A stretch of DNA of 64,000 bases, from contig NC_041788.1 in NCBI RefSeq assembly GCF_900090045.1, positions 1,240,001 to 1,304,000 of the forward strand, read 5' to 3'. The notes below the pieces were generated by a model. It saw only the letters and a list, made by a program, of their open reading frames with translations. It searched no databases and was not told where the DNA came from. This document shows positions 1 to 11,783 of the stretch, in pieces. This DNA comes from Plasmodium malariae (Eukaryota; Apicomplexa; Aconoidasida; Haemosporida; Plasmodiidae). The position numbers were made by a program, and so were the translations under genes. Position 1 is the stretch's first letter. The number at the start of each line of letters is the position of its first letter.

Positions 1-2595
1 TTAAATATTATATTTTTTGCTAATTTGTGATAGCTTTTTAATAATATTTTTTTTGAGTGTTATTTTTAATATTTTATAGATGTATATATATATATTATAT
101 ATTTTTTTTTAACGTTTTAATATTACTCTTGCTTTTTTATTATATATATAGTTTTATTTTTATTTTAATTTCAATATATACATATATATATATATTATAT
201 ATATGTATATATAATTTTCAATTATTTTTATAATTACAGTTGTTTTTTATTTCCAAATAAAAATTATTTGTGTTTACATACAAACTAAATTATAAAAATA
301 ATTTGCAACGTTTTATGAAGACCATAAATAGTAAGTATACAACGAAAAGGAATATGAAAAAAAAAAGAAATTTTACATTAAATATTGTTTCCCCATTAAT
401 AAAATATACGCCAAGAAATAATTTTTTAAATCCATTCTTTTGAATTTATTCAGGAAATAAATACAAAATAAATGCATCAAAATATAATAAAAAAGGTATT
501 ATTATCGTATACTATATTTGAGTAAAAAAGTAATAAGCAAAGTAATATTAAAAAAAAAAAAAGAAATATATATGTAAAAAAAAAAAAGAAAACGGAACTC
601 CCCCCTTTATATATTGCACCTGTCAATATTTAGGGTAAAAAACCCGAAGGTATTTTTTATAAAAATTGTATTATGCCCTTTAATTCAACCGCATATATAT
701 ATATATATATTATATTAAAAGAAAGTCTCGTATTATATATATATAATTAAAGAACATGCTGAAAATTTTAAATGTATTATTATACTATAAGTCATTATAT
801 CTTTTTATTACAACAAAAATATGAAAAATATTGCAATTGTAAATATATGTATATATTAATGTATATACAGTTTACATGTATACATGTAGGCTTATATTTG
901 CAAAAAGAGGGTGTTACTTCTGGATTTTTCATTGTACGCATGTACAAACAATATAATAATTTATTACAGTACAAAATTTTCAAATTTTTTTTTTATTTTT
1001 TAAACAAAGTGACAAAAAATACTCTACGATGAAAACGCAAAGAAAGCTCAAAACACCAAATTTAATATACAATTGTAAAATGATGAAAAAAGTTTTAAGC
1101 AATAATAAAACAAAAAGTAGTAGTTAGATTTGTATGCATACAATGTATTATATATATATACGTGTGCATGTATAGGTGTTCACCTGTTTTTCAAGCATAT
1201 AAAGAAAGATACTTCAGAAATGAGAGGTGAAACTCATTATGAATTTTATATCTAATACAATTTTGCCAATTCATAATTTTTTATTGTTTGGTATACCATA
1301 AAAGGAAGAAAAAAGAAATTAAATAATGACAAAGAAATAGTATAATAGCTTTATGTTCAAAACTGTGTGCATGCTTTTTTTTTTCTTTTTTTTAAATAAA
1401 GGAAAATATCATGTTGTGCTGTCTAACAGGATATAAACACTCTTTCCTTTTTTAAAATTAATATATATATATGTGTACATGTGCAAGGAAATTTTAACGT
1501 ATTGTACACAAAAGTCATTTTTATTAATTTATTTTTATACCATATTATGTCATACTATATAACGTGTTATTTGATTAAAATAATGTAAATACTTATTTTC
1601 TAATTAATAAAGAATTATGAAAGATAGTAAGTATAACATATATTTTTCTCTTTTTAAAAAAAAAATTAACCTGATGTACTGTAAAAGCTCAATAATGTAC
1701 TATTATTTTCAAGACAAAATAATTGCTTGCTATCCATACATATATATATATAGTAAGATTTAGAAATTAGTAAGAGAGGGCAATTATCTTAAAAAAAAAA
1801 AAAAAGTGTAACAATACATTTTTTTTTATGATGTTCTTAAAAGCATCTCTAATAATTATTCGGAAAATGCTTCATGCAAAATACACAAAAAAAAAAAAAA
1901 TAAAAATAATAGGTATGCATTGTAAGCATAATATATATGTAAAGAAAAAAAAAAATTATAATATATAAAAAAGTTAAGAAAAGCGCTTTATGGTGATTCT
2001 AGATTAAATATTATAACACTTAAAGTCAATTCATGCTTTTTTTTTCACTGATAAAATGAAAATATAAAAAAAAAAAAAAAATACCAAAAGGATAAAAGAG
2101 TAAATCATTAAAAGGAAAAAAATTATAATTTTCTGGGATACATATAATTAAAGGAGCATAAGTAGTTTTCTTTTGTGAAAATAATAAAGAATTTTATATA
2201 AAGTTATTAAAAGAAAAAGTGCTAAATGGCCTTTTTTTTTCTTTTTTTCTTTTTTTAAATATATTTTAATTAAACACACCTTAAGTATATTTAAATGACT
2301 GTATATTTTTTGTATACGTACACATATACATAAGTACATATGTAGATATATATATATATATATATATATGTAAGTATACAGGTGTGTACAAGTACGCATA
2401 TTTATATGCGCTCGCTCATAATGGTTTTTGTGTGTAAATATTTATTTCACCGTAATGAGATGATTTCAATTTTCTATTTAAATCGAAAATATCCTAATTT
2501 CATTTTTTATAAAATTTAGAAAAGCACGAAAAAGAAAAAAAAAAAAAATTTTATTAAGCAAAAAAAAATAAAAAATAATAATAATAAAATTTAGA
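1..2595. other. Intergenic, no gene seen
   Basis: The stretch is dominated by poly-A, poly-T and (TA)n tracts. The short open frames here translate only into Tyr/Ile/Lys/Phe-rich strings typical of non-coding Plasmodium DNA. It probably holds the 5' flank and promoter of the CAF-1A gene that starts at 2596. No tRNA-like fold or conserved motif was recognised. Confidence 0.7.
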
Positions 2596-4701
2596 ATGGA
2601 AAATACGGTTAAAAAAAAACCAAATGAAAAAAAAGGAAAGAAAAATACAAACGACATTAAAGAGAGAATTTTAAGTGGACGACCTGTTTTATGCTTTGAT
2701 GAAGAAATTGAATTTGATAAGTGCTGCTCTATTAACACGGATATCGTTGATAATACAGTAGAAAATGGGAAAAAAAAAAAATTAAGTAAAGATAATAGTA
2801 AAAATGTTTCTCTAGAGGTCACCGAAACCCTCCCCAAAAAAAAAACTCAAAAAAAAATAGAAAAAGGAAGAACAGACCATCATATACAGAAAAACGCAAG
2901 GGATAAGGATAAAACGAAAAAAACAAATAGAATAGAAAGTTCCAATGCAAACTTTAAGGACAGTAATAAAGGGGATGATGAGACAAGCATATACAAGAAT
3001 GTAGACAAAGACGACGAACTTAATTCAAATAAAAATGATTTATATATTGTTTTAGATAGTTCAACAAATAGTTCAGCTAGTCCTGGAATAAATAAAAATG
3101 ATAATGAATTAAAAAAAAAGAGTCTTTCAAAAATTATAAAAACACAAAGTAGTAGTAATATTCAAATAATCTCTGAAGAAGATAATGAACAGATGAATAA
3201 GTGGATAGAATTCTTGCCAACGATTAACTTGGAAATTGAAAATATACTAAATTTTCAATTACCCTGTTATAATATACTTAACAATGTTAAAAGAATTAAT
3301 AAAATCAAAAGCATTGCGTATAACGAAAGTGAAAATGATGAAAAGCTGAACTCAATAGAAAAGTCCAGTCTTATGTTTAATTCTGTAAAACTTACGACCA
3401 ACGAAAAGTATATTATAAGATTCCTATGTGAGGGATCATTCTATAATTTATCACAGTTAGTTGATATCCTGTATTATGTTTTAAATAATGATGAATTAAT
3501 ATTTGAAATGTTTCCTGTTAAAATGGTTAATTGTAATATTAATAGAACTGTAGGGTGTACAAATTTTTTAATAAACGACAGTATTTCGGAAAAAAAGGAA
3601 AAGAACAATGAAGAAAATAACGTTAGCAAGGAATGCTTAGTTAATACAGGAGAAGATAATAAAAAATGTATAACAGGGAGTATCGCTAATGATGATAGCA
3701 TTAACATTCACATCAACAGTAGGAGTAATGATAACATTGACAATATCAACATTAGCAGTAATGATAACAACGACAATCATAACAGCAGCAACGACAACCA
3801 TAACAGCAGCAACGACAACCATAACAGCAGCAACGACAACCATAACAGCAGCAACGACAACCATAACAGCAGCAACGACAACAATAATCATAACAATCAT
3901 AGCACCAACCTTTCCCTGGACAATTTTTCGGATGAAGATTGCTACTCCGATGATGCGGAGAAGGAAAAAAAAAGTTATAACATTTCCATCAGTAAAGAAG
4001 ATCTATATTCGAGTATACCAATTTTAGTAAGTCGAAAAAATTTAGGGGATAACATGAAACAAGTAAATATAAGTAAAAATGAGAATAACGAAAAAGAATG
4101 CTTATGGGTTTGGGAAAATGATAACTATGACATATTTCCATCTTATTATAAAGAAATATTTAAATATTTTAAAGAATTTCGAAGTAATATGAGCAAAATA
4201 TATAAAACATTAATTAAATTAAGAAATTTTATTATAACTAAAGATCTACAAAATATTATAAAGATATATGATTATTTAAATGAATTAAAAAAGAAACAGT
4301 ATTTGGAATCCGAGAAAAGGTGCAAAAGGATACTTATTGAAAAAAAAAAAATTATAAAAAGAAAAATGGAAATAAAGAAACAAGAAGAAAAAAAAAAAAA
4401 AGTTGAAGATGCCAAATACCTAGAAGAGAAAAAAACATCAAATATTGTTAAGTTAGACAGCTATATAGCACAAAATAAAATGGAAGAAAAAAAACCGAAA
4501 CAACAAAATCTTATACTTTCTTGGTTAACCCTCAAAAAAAGTCACACTGCAAATCCAAATAAAAATCCCGAACAGTATTTTAAATACCCAATTGTGAATG
4601 TTCTTAATTTTAATGAAGGATTGAAGGACAAACTGTTGGAAGCCCAAAACCAGTTACCTATCTGTATGATCTCTTGCATTTGTTTACGCATCAAATTATT
4701 G

Positions 4702-4772
<71 letters not shown>

Positions 4773-6890
4773 GAGTGTATACTTGTATGTACGTGTATAT
4801 GTGCTCTAACGTGTGCATACACCAATATAACCCATGAACTACTTCTTTTTCGTCAGTTACATGCGACAGAAGGGATGTTAACGTGTCATATCATATATTT
4901 CAGAGCAGCTCAGAAATTGGTATAATTAACAAAATGATAGCTATGTAAAAGTGAGAAAGGGGAATTTGCAGGGCAGCACGGTGACCCCATTATATATGTG
5001 CGCACAACTGCACAAGTGATTGAGCTCATAAATGTACAAGTGTACATTTGCATAATTTTGATAATTTTTATTTATTTGTATATTTCTCTTTTTACTCTTA
5101 GACAAGCAAAAATTGCTCGCTGATTATGTAAATTTGTGCGAAAGTCATAAGAGGACAGTCGTAGATTATTTCAGAGTATACGGTATACTAAAGTTGAAAA
5201 TGTTTCTCTTTAACAGATATATATAAAACATATACATGCACATGGACATATACGTAAAAAAACATATGTGTAATTATTTATTCTTTTTGGGTGCATTATT
5301 AATGTTAAAATAAGTGCGGATTAACACATATTGAAAACTCGTGAATATTTATTTATCCTTTTGTGTAGTGGAAAATAAAGAATTTTTTGAAGAAATCCCA
5401 TTGGTAGATAGTCTTGACGGAAGTAAAATAATTACACAAGTAAGTATTTTATAAATTTTTTTTTATCGTTTTGACTATTGTTAATAATTATTACATTTTT
5501 TTGCTCATCCTTCTTTTATTTCATTTTCTTTTCAATTTTATGAAAAAATATTTTTTTTTTTATTCCCCTTTTCCTTCAATTGAAGAATGAAAAAGGTGTA
5601 AGATCGAAACTTTGGGAAGATAATGAATTTTATATTAAGTTAAAAAATTCAGATTATATAAGGAGTTTTTTTTTTTACGACAATTCATGGACCAGACCTT
5701 ATATGTCCTTGCTAGTGCATAAAATTTTGGATGTAACATTTTTTTCCAACTCACACCATATTCTTTAATAACAACGTTTTATTATCTGTATACATATACG
5801 TACACATAATTATATATACCCAATGATATGAATTCATAGAGTTTTTAAAATTATTATATGCTTTTTTTTTTTTTTTTTTTTTTGAAATGTAGGACAACAT
5901 AAATGTACTTCCCTTTTATTATCATGATGATATGATGTATGAAAATGACACAAATGAAGAATATTATGAAAAATTCGAAACTATCGATTTAACAACGGAA
6001 AATGAAGAAAATGAAACCGTATGAAATGGAAAAGGAAATTAACTTGTACATACAAGTACATGTTCATTTGTGCATGTATATATATTCGCACATGTCTGCA
6101 TTCTTTGCATATGTAAAAAAATAACCGACAAAATGTCAATAAACTTTTAATTATCACAGGAAAGTGATGGAAGTTCACAAGACATGTTTATCGTTCCAGA
6201 TAACGAAATAAATAGAGATATCGAAATTACACCTATTACTGTACCAACTAGTCAGGACATTTATTTTTTTTCTGTCTTTAATTGGGAATGGACTTTTGAG
6301 GGAAATCTTAAACGAAATTACAACAGTATATACAGCTAAAATGGAAAAGAGAGAAAACATATACATAACAAAAGGACGAAAAATGAAAATTAAAAAGAAC
6401 ATGAAAATGAAGGAATAAACTGCTATTTATGTTTCTTTTTTCCTTTTATATTATAATATAGTAATTTAATTTTTTTTTTTTTTTCTCACCATTTTTTCAG
6501 TAATTGATAAAAATACATGGAAAGAGTTTAATTTGATATGTAAAGAAAACATTTACGGGTGTCAGTATATGTCGTGGGGAAGTAATTACAACTATATTTA
6601 TTTTTATTATTTATTTTGATGATATTTCTTTTTCTCACGTTTATATATATATGAAATTTTTTTTTTCTCCCAATTAACAGAGGACAACAATCCGTTTAAA
6701 TACCTCTCTGAAAGGAACAATCCAAAAAATACTTTGGATAAATATGATATTAAGAAATTAATAAAAGTTAGAATGTTCAAATTTATTATTTTTTTCATAT
6801 TGTACTGTATATATGCCAAAGTACAATTTTTCAATATTTCATGTTATAGTACATATATAACTGCAGCATTCTTTTGTACACATATTTTCC

Positions 6891-6921
<31 letters not shown>

Positions 6922-7761
6922 CGCTAAGCATTCTCATGGAAAAGTAACAAAAAAGGATGTGCTCGTTGATCAGTTTAAACTTAAGTCAGATAAACAATTA
7001 TATTTTTTGCTTACTTCTTTACAGAAATATTACGCGTGTGTGTTAATTTGTTTTAATTTGCACCTACTTGTACTTATTTGTTATAGGAATGAGCACCTAA
7101 CAAAAGCAGATACCGAGAGAAAGTTCAAGATTTATTTGATGTATAAGAAATGCGAAGATAATAGAAAAGTAAATAACACTGAGTGTACATATTATCACGC
7201 ATTTATGTCTGCACGTGTACGGTCATGTAGCTTCAAACATATAATTTGAATGCCAGGATGTTTTTTAACTTCCGCTAATAACAGATGTGTTTCATACATA
7301 ACTACTTGTGCTCTTTCTCATTCACTTTAAATTATTCGCCATTTACTGTTCACTGTTTAATGTTCTCTATTTATTATTCAATGTTTACTGTTCATTGCTT
7401 ATTATTTGATATCATTCTTCCTATTCCTCCCCCTCTTCAATTTCAGAAATGGATGGCCTCAGAAGAGGGTGTAAAATTATTTAAAAACGAGGAGCTGTTA
7501 AGCAAAATATATGACATACGAAAAAGGAAATTAAATTTAATAACTCAAAAAATGGAAGAAGTAAAAAGACAAAAGAAGATGGTCAAAGAAAACTTAAAAA
7601 AAGAAGAAAAAATAAAAAAAAAAGAAAAAACAAACCAGGAAAAATTAGCAGTTGTGGAAAACCTGAAAAAGGAAGAAACAACACAGAAAAAAGATGAGCC
7701 GAATGTTCAAAAATTATTGTCAAGTAGTTCGTTGACTAGTAACAAAAGAGCCAAAAAATAA
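2596..7761 (+). CDS. Chromatin assembly factor 1 large subunit (CAF-1A/p150-like), 12 exons
   Basis: Likely the large subunit of the nuclear CAF-1 complex, which deposits H3-H4 on newly replicated DNA. My exon model is 2596-4663, 4857-4919, 5102-5182, 5369-5439, 5586-5732, 5893-6018, 6160-6325, 6501-6581, 6681-6766, 6929-7035, 7087-7168 and 7447-7761. All phases agree and give about 1130 aa. A lysine/serine/asparagine-rich N-terminal half is followed by a Lys/Glu coiled coil (about residues 570-635, like the KER region of p150). Next is a PIP-like motif QNLILSWLTLKK near 637-648, which in the family binds PCNA. Exon 5 has YIRSFFFYDNSWTRPYMS, resembling the p150 segment around 'HRPAYWGTW', and acidic exons 6-7 follow it. 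The C-terminus is another Lys/Glu coiled coil. Exon 2 and the GC|GTGTGT donor of exon 10 are the least certain parts. The identity rests on domain order and local similarity. Confidence 0.75.
3781..3885 (+). repeat. 21-bp coding tandem repeat (about 5 copies) in CAF-1A
   Basis: Five nearly identical 21-bp units encode a repeated NSSNDNH heptapeptide inside exon 1. The G+C of the unit is visibly higher than in the surrounding gene, as expected of a recently expanded minisatellite. Copy number probably varies between strains. Confidence 0.9.
4664..4856 (+). other. CAF-1A intron 1 with (TA)n microsatellite
   Basis: The donor is T|GTATGATC and the acceptor CGTCAG. A long uninterrupted (TA)n tract at about 4708-4760 keeps a frame open, so naive translation runs into Ile-Tyr repeats. 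That run is not protein. Confidence 0.7.
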
Positions 7762-8730
7762 AGTGAAAAAAATTAAGGAAAAAATATTTTTAAAATGGAG
7801 AAAAACTTAAAACATGTGCGTTTACATAATACAAGCGAAACTAAAATGAAATCTTTAATTTTAAAGGGTTGGAATGGATGAAGTTTATTTTGCACTAAAT
7901 ACGGTTTCTTTAAATGATACTATTTAAAAAGAAAAAAAAAAAAAAAAGATATATTTTTATAATAAACTCCATTTAATTATTATATTGTAATGAATAATTG
8001 CTTAAATAGGAATATATTATCACACGGATTTTAAATTTAGAGAGCGTTCTCTCTTTCTAGTACTTGAAAATTACATTGAGATGTTATTATACCCTCACTG
8101 CTTGCACAATTCTGGAAAAATTAATACATTTTTTCGTATTAACGTGTGATTATATATACATACATATATATATATATAATTATAAATTATTTTGTATTTT
8201 TTTCTTTTTTCATTTCTGACCAGTATACTATTACTATTGTTATATATTGCTACCATTTGGGAATTTAAATTGTAAATTTTTATCTTTTTAAAATAATGTA
8301 TGAAATTTTTTTTTCCTTTTTTCAATACCAAAATAAACCTAGAAAAAATTTAAACTTCTTTATATTGTAATGTTACAAGCATCATAAATTTATGATGGTG
8401 CTTTCGGAATTTACATGTACAAATGATATCACATATGTATATACGAACATACTATATATATACATATATATATAAGTACACACATCTGGATATGTCATGA
8501 TTCTCTTTCTTGCACTTTTAAAAATACATTTAGGAGACTAATTTTCTTTAGTCCCTTCAAATATTCACGTTTACGTAGAATTTTATGGAACTTATCTTAC
8601 ATTGCAGCTCTATAAATTTTGGTACATACAAAACATATGTAGTAATTTTTGCAGAAACATTAAAATATATTTGATGTAATAATAGCTTTCTATTTTTTTT
8701 TACTTTTTTTTTTTTTTTATTCATTAAATA
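7762..8730. other. Intergenic, no gene seen
   Basis: A/T-rich spacer after the CAF-1A stop. It contains poly-A, (TA)n and scattered short frames without coding character. Confidence 0.6.
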
Positions 8731-8955
8731 ATGGAAAAAAATATATTGAAGAAGTATAAGAGTTTCTTTAATTTTGTCAGTAATGTAAAAAGCCAAACGG
8801 ATAAGGAAAAGAACATTCAGTTCAGTCAAAATTTGTATTTGAAGAATATATCAAAGAGTAATTATAATGTTAAAAATAATACCGATCAAATATACGACAA
8901 TAAACTTTTCTTAAAATATTGGGTACGGAAAAAAAGACCAGGAGCTAGAAATTGA
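8731..8955 (+). CDS. Possible small protein, 74 aa
   Basis: A single-exon frame begins with MEKNILKKYKSFFNF and ends in a basic tail, WVRKKRPGARN. Codon use is varied (many AAG, AGT and GTA codons, some GAC and ACC), unlike the homopolymer-driven frames nearby. This is why I list it. It has no signal peptide or membrane segment. The basic, Trp-containing tail could suit a small RNA- or ribosome-associated protein, but I do not recognise a family. It lies between CAF-1A and the ApiAP2 gene on the same strand. It could still be a chance ORF or an exon of a longer transcript. Confidence 0.45.
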   Translation: MEKNILKKYKSFFNFVSNVKSQTDKEKNIQFSQNLYLKNISKSNYNVKNNTDQIYDNKLFLKYWVRKKRPGARN

Positions 8956-11783
8956 AAATAGACCAAAAAATCGATATAAAAACTCCTTTTTATAAATTTG
9001 ATATGCTCTTTAAAAAAAATAGAAAAGAAAAGAAATGATAACAAAAGATAAGATAAGGAAAGAAATTAAGAAAAAAACCTAAAACATGCACATAGTATAT
9101 TTCAAGTAGTTATTTATTAGTTAAGTAACATTATGGTACAACTTCGTAGTATTACTCATATAAGTAATTTTTTTTTTGATATATAAAATTATTCATGTAT
9201 CAAATTATAATTACGTGGATTAACCAAAAAAAAAAAAAAGAAAAAAAATAAATTCTGATCACGTTTAATCCTTAATAGGAATATATATACTACATAAAAT
9301 TTAATAACTTTCTAAATCTTTTTGTAATTCGTTTTTTACTCGAAATTTTCCTTTTTTTCCCATAATTTTACATACATTCATAATGCACACATAAACTACT
9401 AATCTTCCCACAAAAAAATTAAACATTTTTATATAAACCTTGAAAAACAAGCAAGCAGTTATATATGCTAAAAATGAGATACTATTTTCTTTTACGACAT
9501 ATATTTTTCAAAAAAATAGAAATTTTCCGCTTAACATCAGGCATTTAGGTAAAAGTTATAAAATATATGCTATATATATTCTTACTATTTCTGCTGCTTA
9601 TTATTTTCCCCTTTTTTAAATGAATGGAAATACATTATAAGGAATTTATTGGGAACATTTCATTTTTTAAGTAAAACTGCGCAGAAATAAGAATAATCAA
9701 AATTTTTTAAGGATGTGCACTTAGGCTTTCACCATTCTTAAACTTTTGCATCTTTCCATATTTTGTTCTGCCAAGCTTTATTTTATTTTACATTATCTTG
9801 AATGAGCTCATTTTGTTTTATCTTATTTTATCCTACCTCATATCAACTTTTTTTTTTTTTTTTTTCGCATTTAGAGATAAAATAACAAGAAAGCGCTCTT
9901 TTTGATAAAACAAAAACAAGAGGAGATAAAAAAAAAAAAAAATAAAATAAAATAAAGAAAAATTATATCATCTTGCACATTCTTAATAGTGCAAATGGAA
10001 AATGTGGAAAAAGGCTTTTCCTAGATTAATTTTAATATAATTTTTTTTTTTTTTATAAAATGTGCAAAATACTATTCCAATATTTAAAGAAAAAAAGTGG
10101 TGTGCAAAACGTGGAAATTTTTGTGGTACATGAAATAATTCTATGAGAAATTTTTACGAAAAAAAAAAAAAAATATATTTTTAGAATTCTACAATTTCCG
10201 ATATTTGAAAAAAAAAAAGTTTTAAGGTGCGTATATACATCAAAATTCCTACTTTTTTTTTCTTTTCCATTACATTTTCTTTTTTTTTTTTTTTTTTCCA
10301 ATTTTTCTATTCATCTATTTTTCGTTTTTCACTTTTTTTATATTTTCATTTTAGTTTAAACTTTTCATATTTTCCTTTGAGGAACACTTGAGTGTTATTT
10401 TTTTTTATCACGAATTGCATTTTTTTATATATAAGACAGTTAAAAGAAAAGGAAAAATGAAAAAACATGTGACAAGTTTCCATTTTCCCTACTTTTTTTT
10501 AGCCTTTTTTTCCATTTATTTCTAACTTGTTAGTTCTACTGAGGTAACTTTCATTTATGTAAGGAACATTCTCCTGCTCTAAAGTGGGAATGATTCTATA
10601 ATTGCTCTCAATTCATATTTTTTCTTGTTTCATTAGTGTTTTTTTATTTTTATGCAGTTTCTTTACATTCTTTTTATTGTTATTTGGTTTTTTTTTTTTT
10701 TTTTTATTACCATGCCTCTTTTTTTCTTTTCCCTTTTTTTTTCTTTTTTTCCGGCTTGATCACTTTTTTTATCATTTACAACGTTTTTCGTTTCCTAAGT
10801 ATAAATACGCTTCAAGCAATACATGTATATACGAATCAATGTTAGTAAAAAAAAAAAATTTTAATGATACATTTTTCCTTTTTTTTTCTTTAGCTTCTTG
10901 TTTTTACTTTTGTCCTTAACATTCTATAACTACGCGAGTTTGACAATACCTACTGTTATTTCGTTCACGTATTTTTATCTTACATAAAAAAAAAAAAAAA
11001 TAGAGCAAAATAAAATAAAAAAAACTGCTTATTTCATTTTATTTTATTTTTATTCTTATAATTTATTCAAATGTATGTAAACGTTTTTTTTTCTGAAAAG
11101 TTTATTTGAATTCGATCTTTTTTTTTATGCAATTTATGAGAGTACTTTGTTTTAAAAAAAGTACGTGCATATATATTTATATATATGTGTATATATATGT
11201 ATGCCTATGTGTGTATATGTATATACGTGTACATATGACTGTATGCATATAACATTACAAAAGGGTACTCTAATATATATAGCTTTCACCAAATAAGGCG
11301 CATTTCACCGTAGTTAGTATGTAATGGAATTAAAGTATATTTTTTTTTTTTTTTATTCCACATTAATTTTATAACATGCCTTAGTTTTATTCTATTACAG
11401 TTTACTGTGAAATGCAAGGAAATAATTAATTTCGGAAAAAAAGAAAAAAACATTATTAGCTTAATTAGCTCTCTTCCTTAATTTAACATTTCTGTGCAAT
11501 TTGTAGCTTATATATTTGTATAAAAAAAAAAAAAAAAAAAAAAAAACCCACGTCATTATTAGCATATACTTGTTTTTTTTGTACATTTTGCCACATTTTT
11601 TTTTTTTTTTTTTTTAATTTAAATAGACCATATTATGTAATTTTAAAAATGTATATATAAAGACGTATATGTGCGCACATATATGTATATTTGTATGTAT
11701 ATATATATATTTATTTATTTATTTACACATATTTATACACATACATACGTATACATATATATACGTATATATATGTACCCACA
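8956..11783. other. Long upstream region of the ApiAP2 gene, no gene seen
   Basis: About 2.8 kb of A/T-rich DNA with many poly-T, poly-A and TA/TG-alternating tracts. An example is the alternating TATATGTGTA-type run near 11165-11245. Frames around 10050-10920 read as Phe/Lys/Ser homopolymer shadows. A long 5' region is usual for Plasmodium regulatory genes; no specific motif is claimed. Confidence 0.6.

Noticed and set aside
772..1032. 86-aa frame in the 5' spacer
   Set aside because: Tyr/Phe/Ile/Lys composition from A/T-rich DNA, with an overlapping antisense frame of the same kind; no domain.
3637..4027. Val/Met-rich (-) and Thr/Ile-rich (+) frames over the CAF-1A repeat
   Set aside because: Alternative-frame readings of the 21-bp coding minisatellite, with no independent start context.
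4664..4809. Ile-Tyr repeat C-terminus extending CAF-1A exon 1
   Set aside because: Translation of an intronic (TA)n tract. A donor at 4664 and conserved downstream exons show it is spliced out.
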